NCBI GenBank assembly: GCA_016302985.1
Contig: JAEDMN010000064.1
Span: forward strand, 1-14,146
Source of the DNA: Kiritimatiellia bacterium
GTDB taxonomy: Bacteria > Verrucomicrobiota > Kiritimatiellia > RFP12 > UBA1067
Length of the DNA stretch: 14,146 nt
Direction: 5' to 3'
Below, piece by piece: positions 7,324 to 13,571 of this stretch (position 1 is the stretch's first letter; each line of letters begins with the position of its first letter). The translations under genes and the position numbers were made by a program. Under the pieces are notes generated by a model. That model did no database searches. It was not told where the DNA came from and was given only the letters and a program-made list of their open reading frames with translations.

Positions 7324-8871
7324 TCAGCGCGCAGCCGATGTCCGGTCGTCCCCGGGCGACGTCTGCCCGCCGAAGCGGACGCGCGTCTCCATCTGCAGCA
7401 GGTCCGCCAGTCGCTGGGAGGCGCGGGCGCGCGCCTTCTCGAGCTCGTCCTGCCGCAGGCGCGCGAGCTGGCCCTCGCGCTCGGCCTTCTGCAGGTCCGC
7501 GGACAAACGCTCCTCCTGCCCGCGCAGGTCGCCAATGGCCTTCGCGGCCTCCTCCTGCTCGGTCTGAGCGCGGCGGAGCGTCGAGACGAGGGATTCGAGG
7601 TAGGCGGCGCGGGCGGATTCCGCGAGCTTGCGCTGCCGCACGACTTCGGGATGACGCTCCGTGAAGCGGGCCGTCAGCGCGTCGAGCTGGGCGGCGGCCG
7701 CGGACAGCGCGGCGTAGGCGCGGGCGGCCTCGCAGTCGGACGGGATGGCGGCCGACACGGACTCGAAGGGGACCGCGCGCATGCGCAGCTGCGTCACCGC
7801 GTCCGCGAGGCGCCGCCGCGCGGCGACCCTGGCCTCCAGGTCGCTCCGCTCCGACTGGATGCGGCGCAACTCCTTCCGCAGCTCCTCGGCCCGCACCTCG
7901 AGCAGCGCCCCGCCGCCCTTGGACAGGAAGTCCTGCAGGTCCTTGAGGGCCTTCGCCGCGGCCGCGCGCTGCTGGCGGATCTCCTCCTCGATCGCCGCGA
8001 GGCGCGGCGGCGGCGCGGCCTCGGCCGCCAGCTTCCCGGCCAGCTTCGCCTCGTTCTCAGCCAGCTCGGCCAGCTCGGCCTGCCGCGCGGCCTCCCGACG
8101 CGTCTCCCGGTCGTCCGCACGCAGGAACTGCGAAATCCAACCGGAGTCGAAGGCCCAGAACACGGCTGCGCCGGCGGCCAGCAGCGCCAGCGGCACCATC
8201 AGCGCGCGCACGACCGGGGGGAGGCGACGGCGCGGGGCGGACTTCGCCGGCCGGCCGGCCGGCTTGCCGCCGCCATGCCCGTGGGCGCGGCCGCCTGCGG
8301 CCATGTGGCCGGAAGCCCCGTGCTCGCCGTTCTCCATGCGCTGCGCGGCGCGCGGATCGACGAGCGCGAGGAGGAACACGCCACAGGATGGGAAACGGCG
8401 GTGCGGATTCTTCGCCAGCGCCCGCAGCAGCACCTCGCGGCGCGGACAGTCGTCGGGCAGTCTGGGAGGCCGGTTGCAGACCGCGGTACGCACCACCTCG
8501 ACGTCCTCCGTGGCGAACACGTCCGCGAAGGGATGCTCGCCGGTCACCAGCTCGACGAAGAGCGTCGCGAGGGCGTACTGGTCGGAATAGGTGTCCTGAT
8601 GCCGCCCGAGCCAGCGTTCCGGCGCCTGGTAGCGCCGGACGCCGAAAACGCCCTCCGTCGCGGACTGGGCCGCCGCCCCGTCGAGCCGGACCAGGAGCAT
8701 GCCCCCGTCCTCGGCCTGGACGTGGATCGCCGACGCCGCGATGTCGCTGTGGTCGGCCCGGTCGACATGCGCGCGGTGGAAAAGGTCCCCGAGCGCGCGG
8801 ACGACGTCCAGGGCCAGCTCGAACGGGACACGCGACTGCGGGAACTTCCTCTGCCACTGCGCCAGCGTCAT
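7324..8871 (-). CDS. Membrane protein: degenerate protein-kinase C-lobe, one TM helix, long coiled coil
   Basis: A 515-residue protein of unknown function. Residues about 17-170 resemble the C-lobe of a Hanks-type Ser/Thr kinase: HSDIAASAI (41-49) aligns with HRDIKPSNI, RLDG (62-65) with the DFG region, YQAPERW (81-87) with the APE motif, and YSDQYALATLFVELVTGEHPF (95-115) with the helix F region. The usual Lys and Asn of the catalytic loop are both Ala, the DFG motif is broken, and there is no glycine loop or VAIK lysine because the N-lobe is absent, so it is probably a pseudokinase. A basic linker (203-218) precedes one membrane helix (219-240), placing the N-terminus in the cytoplasm. The rest (250-495) is charged coiled coil. 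FTERHPEVVRQRKL (403-416) resembles Wzc/GumC-type polysaccharide co-polymerases. It starts 16 bases after gltA, so it is probably co-transcribed with it. Confidence 0.7.
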   Translation of the reverse strand: MTLAQWQRKFPQSRVPFELALDVVRALGDLFHRAHVDRADHSDIAASAIHVQAEDGGMLLVRLDGAAAQSATEGVFGVRRYQAPERWLGRHQDTYSDQYALATLFVELVTGEHPFADVFATEDVEVVRTAVCNRPPRLPDDCPRREVLLRALAKNPHRRFPSCGVFLLALVDPRAAQRMENGEHGASGHMAAGGRAHGHGGGKPAGRPAKSAPRRRLPPVVRALMVPLALLAAGAAVFWAFDSGWISQFLRADDRETRREAARQAELAELAENEAKLAGKLAAEAAPPPRLAAIEEEIRQQRAAAAKALKDLQDFLSKGGGALLEVRAEELRKELRRIQSERSDLEARVAARRRLADAVTQLRMRAVPFESVSAAIPSDCEAARAYAALSAAAAQLDALTARFTERHPEVVRQRKLAESARAAYLESLVSTLRRAQTEQEEAAKAIGDLRGQEERLSADLQKAEREGQLARLRQDELEKARARASQRLADLLQMETRVRFGGQTSPGDDRTSAAR

Positions 8872-8887
8872 GATCGCCCCCCAGTGC

Positions 8888-10234
8888 CTAGCGCTCGGCC
8901 ATCGGCAGGTAGTCGCGGCTCTTGAAGATCGGCTTGTAGGCGGGGCGGATGATGGGGCCGCTGTTGTACAGCTCCTCCATCCGGTGCGCGCACCAGCCGA
9001 CGACGCGGCCCACCGCGAAGAGCGGCGTGTAGAGATCCTGCGGGATGTTCAGCATGTCGTAGACGAAGCCCGAGTAGAGGTCGACGTTCGCGCAGACGTC
9101 CTTCGCGCCGGGGTGGACCTTGCGGATGATCTCCGGGCCGAGCGTCTCGATCGCGTCGTAGAGCGCGAACTCGTCCTGGCGACCGTTCGCCTCGGCGAGC
9201 GCACGGGCCTTCTCCTTGAGGAGGACGGCGCGCGGGTCGGACAGCGTATAGACCGCGTGGCCGAGGCCGTAGATGAGGCCCGTGCCGTCGCCGGCCTGCT
9301 TCTTCGAGATCTTCTCCAGGTAGTCCGCGACCTCGCCCTGGTCCGTCCACTTGCGGATGTTCTGCTTCATCTCCGCCATCTGGCGCATCGTGCGCAGGTT
9401 CGCGCCGCCGTGGCGGCTGCCCTTCAGGGAGAGCGTCGCCGCGGCGACCGTCGCGTACATGTCCGAGAACGCCGAGGTGACGACGTGCGTCACGAAGCTG
9501 GAGTTGTTGCCGCCACCGTGCTCCGCGTGGATGATGAGCGCAAGGTCGAGCGTCTCCGCCTCGAGCCTCGTGCACTTGCCGTCCTCGCGGATGAGCGCGA
9601 GCAGGTTCTCGGCCGTGCCCTTCTGCGGGTCCGGATAGCGGATCATGAGCGACTGCCCCAGGTGGTAGTGCGCCTTGGCCTGGTAGGCGTACGCGGCGAT
9701 CGTGGGGAAGCCCGCGATGAGCTCGACGGCCTGGCGCAGGTTCGTCTCGATGTCGAGAAGGTCGGGCGTCGTGTCGTAGGTGTACGCCGTCAGCACCGCG
9801 CGGGCGATGGAGTTCATCAGGTCCTTGCCCGGCGAACGGATGATCGCGTTTTCCTTGAAGCCGTCCGGCAGCCGGCGGTGCTCCGCGAGCAACATCTGCC
9901 ACTCCTCGAGCTGGGCCTTGTTCGGCAAGGCGCCAAAGAGCAGGAGGTAGGCGCACTCCTCGAAGCCGAAGCGCTGCTCCCTCTCGCAGTTGCGGACGAG
10001 CTGCTCGACGTCGATGCCGCGGTAGAAGAGCTGCCCCGGCACCGCGACCTTGTCGCCCTCGCTCACCATGTAGCCGTGGACGTGGCCGATCGTCGTCAGG
10101 CCCACCAGCACGCCCGTGCCGTCGCCGTTGCGCAGACCGCGCTTCACGTTGTACTTCTGGTACAGCGCGGGGTCGATCGCGTCCGCGCGCCGCACATCCT
10201 CGGCACGCGCCTTCAGCCAGGCTGGATCAATCAT
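8888..10234 (-). CDS. gltA: Citrate synthase (citrate/2-methylcitrate synthase family)
   Basis: Condenses oxaloacetate and acetyl-CoA to citrate, entering the TCA cycle and supplying 2-oxoglutarate for glutamate and arginine; cytoplasmic. It has 448 residues. Motifs: TTIGHVHGY (47-55), FYRGIDVEQLV (70-80), IIHAEHGGGNNSS (234-246) with the first active-site histidine H239, LKGSRHGGAN (270-279), LGHAVYTLSDPRA (324-336) with H326, and NVDLYSGFVY (383-392) with catalytic D385. The HAEHGGGN and GHAVYTLSDPRA versions differ from the proteobacterial GHRVY form but are common in a citrate/methylcitrate synthase branch found in anaerobes, so activity on propionyl-CoA cannot be excluded. The ATG at 10234 has AGGAG nine bases upstream. 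It follows a promoter-like extended -10 and is followed 16 bases later by the kinase-lobe gene. Confidence 0.95.
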   Translation of the reverse strand: MIDPAWLKARAEDVRRADAIDPALYQKYNVKRGLRNGDGTGVLVGLTTIGHVHGYMVSEGDKVAVPGQLFYRGIDVEQLVRNCEREQRFGFEECAYLLLFGALPNKAQLEEWQMLLAEHRRLPDGFKENAIIRSPGKDLMNSIARAVLTAYTYDTTPDLLDIETNLRQAVELIAGFPTIAAYAYQAKAHYHLGQSLMIRYPDPQKGTAENLLALIREDGKCTRLEAETLDLALIIHAEHGGGNNSSFVTHVVTSAFSDMYATVAAATLSLKGSRHGGANLRTMRQMAEMKQNIRKWTDQGEVADYLEKISKKQAGDGTGLIYGLGHAVYTLSDPRAVLLKEKARALAEANGRQDEFALYDAIETLGPEIIRKVHPGAKDVCANVDLYSGFVYDMLNIPQDLYTPLFAVGRVVGWCAHRMEELYNSGPIIRPAYKPIFKSRDYLPMAER

Positions 10235-10266
10235 CTCTCTACACTCCTTCTCTTTGGGAAGCGGGT

Positions 10267-10275
10267 ATTATAGCA
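10267..10275 (-). promoter_or_regulatory. Extended -10 of the gltA unit
   Basis: TGCTATAAT on the minus strand, preceded by a run of seven T. The predicted start near 10260 gives a 26-nt leader with a good Shine-Dalgarno. The -35 is poor: ATGCGT at 10292-10297 with 19-base spacing is the closest match to the TTGCG form. Confidence 0.6.
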
Positions 10276-10314
10276 AAAAAAGGCGGACCGCACGCATCCG
10301 GACGGATCCCCTGG

Positions 10315-10348
10315 AAAAAGAGAGGGCGGGGGTTCGCACCCCCGCCCT
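10315..10348 (-). terminator. Strong intrinsic terminator of the isomerase-oxidoreductase unit
   Basis: A perfect 11-bp stem (AGGGCGGGGGT, 10338-10348 on the minus strand, with its complement 10323-10333) closes a 4-base loop. It is followed by CTCTTTTT. It lies 34 bases after the oxidoreductase stop, directly after the heptamer array, and before the gltA promoter. Confidence 0.9.
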
Positions 10349-10350
10349 GC

Positions 10351-10378
10351 GTTCAACGTCGGACGTCCGACGTTCGAC
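10351..10378 (-). repeat. Four contiguous degenerate 7-bp repeats (GTNNNAC)
   Basis: Minus-strand units in order: GTCGAAC, GTCGGAC, GTCCGAC, GTTGAAC. Each is GTNNNAC, so the array reads similarly on both strands and contains a perfect 20-bp palindrome at 10355-10374. It begins 4 bases after the oxidoreductase stop and ends 2 bases before the terminator stem. Confidence 0.75.
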
Positions 10379-10382
10379 GGCC

Positions 10383-11789
10383 TCAGGCGATCGGGCCGAG
10401 CGGCGCGCAGAGCGTCGCCTTGGACTGGTCCTTCGCCTTGACGGCGTCGGGGAGGTTGCGCCAGGGCTTGCCCGGCAGCGCCCACTCGTTGTCGCCGCAG
10501 ACCGGCATCGCGACGTCGCCGTCCTTCTCGAAGTCGGCGGGCGTCGGCGTGCAGGCGAAGTTGTACCAGGGGGACTTCTCGTTCTTGATGAGGTCGTTCA
10601 GCGCGACCATCTGCCCCGTGTAGGCGGAGATGCGGATCATCACGCCGCAGGCGGTGGACATCGCGCAGGCCTCGCCCTCGTTGAAGTACGGGCCGGCGCC
10701 GAGGATGGACTTGAGCAGGTCCACGTGCTCGACGACGTACGGGTTGAGGTCCAGGAAGTCGCCCTCGAGGTCGATCTTCTTGTTGTCCGCGCCGCGGACG
10801 GCATGGCCACCGGCAATCTGGAACTTCTTGTCCGTGATGAAGAACTCGCGCACGTCGTTCTTGCACGCGTTGACCTGGCGGCACATCGAGTGGATGTGGA
10901 CGCCTTCGCCGTAGTCGAAGTCGCCGGAGAAGCAGTCGTACTGGTTGCCGGAGACGCGGCGCGTGCGGGCGCCGAACGCCACGACCGTCCTCGGGTAGCG
11001 GCCGAGGTACCAGTTCGCGATGTCGATGTTGTGGACGTGCTGCTCGCAGATGTGGTCGCCCGAGAGTTCGGTGAAGTTCAACCAGTTCTTGCAGAGGTAG
11101 GCGGCATTGCTCTCGCCCTTGACGCGGCCGTTGACCCACGGCACGTCGCCGTTCCAGTAGACCTCGCCGCCGAGGATCGTACCGAGCTTGCCCTCGTCGA
11201 GCGCCTTCTTCTGCAGCAGGTAGCCGCGCTGGTGGCGACGCTGCGTGCCGCACACGATCGTGAGCTTCTTCTGCTCGGCGAGCTTCGAGGCGGCGATCAT
11301 CAGGCGGCAGCCCGGGCCGTCCACCGCGACGCCCTTCTCGGCGAACACGTGCTTGCCGGCCTGGACGGCGGCCATCGTGTGCTGGGGACGGAAGTTCAGC
11401 GGGGTCGTGAGGATCACGACATCGACGTCCGCGCGCTTCATGATCTCCTTGTAGCCGTTCGCGCCACCGTAGGCGTTCGCCTTGTCGACGCCGAACTTCT
11501 CGGCCGCCGCCTGCGCCTTCTGGAGGAAGAAGTCCGCGAACGCGACGGGCACGACCTTCACGTTCACGCCCTGCTTGCGGCACTCGGCCGCGGCCTGGAT
11601 CATGTTGCCCAGCGCGCCCATGCGGTAGAAGTCCTGCTCGTTGACGGGCTTGTAGCCGCCGCCGACACCGCGGCCGCCGCAGCCGATCACCGCCGCGCGG
11701 ACGACCTTTTCCGCGCCCTGCGCCATCGCCGGCAGGGTCGCCATCGCCGCCGCGAATCCACTCGTCTTGATGAAGTCCTTACGCGTCAT
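10383..11789 (-). CDS. Gfo/Idh/MocA-family NAD(P)-dependent oxidoreductase, exported
   Basis: Predicted sugar or inositol dehydrogenase-type enzyme of 468 residues; exact substrate unknown. The N-terminus MTRKDFIKTSGFAAAMATL resembles a Tat leader of the xRRxFLK type, with RK replacing the twin arginine, and a likely cleavage after AMAQG (21-25). The Rossmann domain begins VVRAAVIGCGGRG (29-41, GxGGxG). The catalytic region FAEKGVAVD (149-157) keeps the lysine (K152), although the usual EKP is EKG. HICEQHVHNIDIANW (246-260) supplies the conserved H253 and D256 of the C-terminal substrate domain. The ATG at 11789 has AAAGGA eight bases upstream. It follows the secreted isomerase gene by 90 bases with no visible promoter in between, so the pair is probably one transcript, ended by the strong terminator after this gene. 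Such exported pairs are frequent in PVC bacteria that degrade polysaccharides. Confidence 0.9.
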   Translation of the reverse strand: MTRKDFIKTSGFAAAMATLPAMAQGAEKVVRAAVIGCGGRGVGGGYKPVNEQDFYRMGALGNMIQAAAECRKQGVNVKVVPVAFADFFLQKAQAAAEKFGVDKANAYGGANGYKEIMKRADVDVVILTTPLNFRPQHTMAAVQAGKHVFAEKGVAVDGPGCRLMIAASKLAEQKKLTIVCGTQRRHQRGYLLQKKALDEGKLGTILGGEVYWNGDVPWVNGRVKGESNAAYLCKNWLNFTELSGDHICEQHVHNIDIANWYLGRYPRTVVAFGARTRRVSGNQYDCFSGDFDYGEGVHIHSMCRQVNACKNDVREFFITDKKFQIAGGHAVRGADNKKIDLEGDFLDLNPYVVEHVDLLKSILGAGPYFNEGEACAMSTACGVMIRISAYTGQMVALNDLIKNEKSPWYNFACTPTPADFEKDGDVAMPVCGDNEWALPGKPWRNLPDAVKAKDQSKATLCAPLGPIA

Positions 11790-11838
11790 CTCTTGTTTCC
11801 TTTCGGTTAAAGGGTGTCAGCCAACCAAACCGTCCGCC

Positions 11839-11874
11839 CTTCCACCTTCGACGTTTCAATGTCCTGACGTTCCC
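11839..11874 (-). repeat. Diverged 7-8-bp repeat-like segment
   Basis: In the gap between the isomerase and oxidoreductase genes the plus strand reads in imperfect units CTTCCAC, CTTCGAC, GTTTCAAT, GTCCTGAC, GTTCCCC. These resemble the clean heptamer array at 10351-10378 but with two 8-bp units. I see no promoter or terminator hairpin here. Confidence 0.35.
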
Positions 11875-11879
11875 CGCCC

Positions 11880-12833
11880 CTACGCGAGCTCCCACTGCTC
11901 GCGGATGAGCGCGCACATGCGCTTCAGGATCTCCTGCTTCTGCACGTTGTCCGGGTAGACGTCCTTGCCGGCGGCGTTCTTGCCGACGGGCAGGTGGCCC
12001 GCCTCCAGCGAGACCGCGCCGCGGTACCCGAGGAACTTGAGGCCCTTGAAGCCGTCCACGTAGTTGTCGAGCGCGCCGTCCGAACCCGGGATCTTCCGGC
12101 GGCCAAGGGACGCGATGTGCACGTGCGAGAGCAGCTTGCCTGCGGAGACGAACGCCGCGAACTGGCTCGGCTCCTCCTTGGACATGTGCCAGAAGTCGCC
12201 CATGACCGTGCAGCCGGCGCCGATCTCCTGCGCCATCTTCGCGCCGTCCGCGACCTGGCGCAGGAACGGCGTCTCGGCGCGCTGGAGCGGCTCGAGCACG
12301 ATCGTCGTGCCGCACTTCGCGGCCTTCTCGGCGAGACGCTTGCCGGTGTTCGTCACGAAGTCCTCGCGCAGCTCCTTCAGTCCGACCTCGGGCTTGCCGC
12401 GGGCCGGGCAGATGATCAGGCCGACGGACTTGATCGCGCCGAGAACCTCCAGAACCGGGAAGAAGGACTCGACTTCCCGGTCGTTCGCCGCCTTGTCCGC
12501 GCGGTCGAAGCGGGACGGTCCGCACGCCGTCGCCAGGAAGAGCTTGCGCCCCTTCAGCGCCGCGGCGAGCTGCTCGCCGCGCTCGAGCACCCACTTGCCG
12601 GACGGAATCTCGACGGCCTGGTAGTTGTTGGCCTCGAGGTAGTCCAGCTTCGCGTTGATGTCGTCCTGCACGGGGATGCCGCCCCACTGGAGGCAGAGGT
12701 TGAGCTGGGCGGGCTGCGCCGGCGGCGTCAGCTTCGGCAGCGTGCCGCAGCCGCACGTGTCGCCACACGCGGCGAACAGCGCCGGGGCGATCCCCGCGGC
12801 GGCGCCGGCCGCCAGAAATTCACGACGGTTCAT
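11880..12833 (-). CDS. Sugar phosphate isomerase/epimerase-like TIM barrel, Tat lipoprotein candidate
   Basis: A 317-residue protein of the xylose-isomerase-like TIM-barrel superfamily (AP endonuclease 2 fold), predicted to isomerise or epimerise a sugar or keto-sugar outside the cytoplasm. The leader MNRREFLAAGAAAGIAPALFAAC has the twin arginines and a near-lipobox FAAC (20-23), so C23 may be lipidated after Tat export. A short Cys-rich segment follows (CGDTCGCG). Metal-binding candidates line up with the family pattern: E181 in TIVLEPLQRAETPF, D213 and H216 in VMGDFWHM, H239 in LSHVHIAS, and E277 in VSLEAGH. The ATG at 12833 has AGGGAG five bases upstream. An in-frame earlier start at 12896 lies upstream of the promoter and would add a non-leader stretch before the Tat signal, so it is rejected. 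It is co-oriented with the exported Gfo/Idh/MocA enzyme and likely works with it. Confidence 0.9.
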   Translation of the reverse strand: MNRREFLAAGAAAGIAPALFAACGDTCGCGTLPKLTPPAQPAQLNLCLQWGGIPVQDDINAKLDYLEANNYQAVEIPSGKWVLERGEQLAAALKGRKLFLATACGPSRFDRADKAANDREVESFFPVLEVLGAIKSVGLIICPARGKPEVGLKELREDFVTNTGKRLAEKAAKCGTTIVLEPLQRAETPFLRQVADGAKMAQEIGAGCTVMGDFWHMSKEEPSQFAAFVSAGKLLSHVHIASLGRRKIPGSDGALDNYVDGFKGLKFLGYRGAVSLEAGHLPVGKNAAGKDVYPDNVQKQEILKRMCALIREQWELA

Positions 12834-12867
12834 AGTGTCTCCCTTGGAGGTGTAAACTTTAGTCTCA

Positions 12868-12896
12868 ATTCTAGCAGAAATCGCCCCCCGACGCAA
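12868..12896 (-). promoter_or_regulatory. Candidate promoter of the isomerase-oxidoreductase unit
   Basis: TGCTAGAAT (12868-12876, minus strand) with TTGCGT (12891-12896) at a 17-base spacing. The predicted start near 12861 gives a 28-nt leader. It lies in the 114-base gap after the UDG-like gene. Confidence 0.55.
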
Positions 12897-12947
12897 GCCG
12901 ATAGCAACGGCCGGAAGACGGACGGGAGACGCGGCGGGACGCGCCCT

Positions 12948-13571
12948 TCAGCGCTTCGGAGCCGGAGGCTTCTTCCCGACGCGCGCAAGCGCGCTCTTGA
13001 GATCCGCCCAGATCTGCAGCTTGGCCTTGCGCAGGCCCTCCGCGTCGTTGCCGAAGTAGGAGAGGATGCGCGCGGGGGAGTAGGTGACGACCGTGTGCAC
13101 GCCGGCGACCTCGGTCCAGAGGCCGAGCGCCGCGCGCTGCCCGGGCGCGAAGACGCGGAACGCGTCGCTGCCCAGCACGACGTAGACGCGGGCGGCCGGC
13201 GGGGCCTTCACCGCGGTCCCGGCCGCGACGACCGTCACGGCGGACATCGCGTAGCCCATCGCCGCCACCATCTTCTCCAGCAGATCCGCGGCCGCGCCCG
13301 CGGGCATCTCGAGCGGGATGAACGCGAAGTCGACCCGCGCGCCGGGCCTTGCCGGCGCGGCGGGGGGCGCGGGAACGACGGGTTTCGCAGGCGCGGCCAC
13401 CCCCGCACGATTGGGTTGCGCGCCGGCCTCCGGCGCGCGGGGGGCGGGCGGCGGCGCGGGCCGCATCGGCACGAGAAGCGCACGGTCACATTCGACCGTG
13501 CGCGTCCCGAGCTCCCGTTCGAGCTCCAGCGCCTCCTCGAAGGCGCCGAGAATCTCGTCGAAGTCCGTCAA
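12948..13571 (-). CDS. Degenerate uracil-DNA-glycosylase-superfamily-like protein
   Basis: A 207-residue protein of uncertain function that resembles type 4/5-like uracil-DNA glycosylases in layout. It has an N-terminal helix FEEALELERELGTRTVECDRALL (11-33), a Pro/Ala-rich linker (36-78), then an alpha/beta core: VDFAFIPLEMPAGAAADLLEKMVAAMG (80-106), RVYVVLGSDAF (128-138), VHTVVTYSPARIL (158-170) and LQIWADLKSALARVG (185-199). In active relatives the first core strand leads into GEAPG..ED, and the late motif is YHP; here these read PLEMPAG and YSP, so the catalytic residues are lost. The only cysteine is C28, so no 4Fe-4S cluster. The chosen start is TTG at 13571, overlapping the galE stop as TTGA; the frame is open further upstream but only inside galE. 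The family assignment rests on motif order, so a different fold is possible. Confidence 0.55.
   Translation of the reverse strand: MTDFDEILGAFEEALELERELGTRTVECDRALLVPMRPAPPPAPRAPEAGAQPNRAGVAAPAKPVVPAPPAAPARPGARVDFAFIPLEMPAGAAADLLEKMVAAMGYAMSAVTVVAAGTAVKAPPAARVYVVLGSDAFRVFAPGQRAALGLWTEVAGVHTVVTYSPARILSYFGNDAEGLRKAKLQIWADLKSALARVGKKPPAPKR

Noticed and set aside
8041..8090. Short direct repeats (CAGCTCGGC) in the kinase-lobe protein gene
   Set aside because: They encode Ala/Glu/Leu heptads of the coiled coil and are explained by the protein sequence.
8699..10273. Long plus-strand open frame (524 codons) opposite gltA
   Set aside because: It mirrors the clearly identified citrate synthase and shows no recognisable domain.
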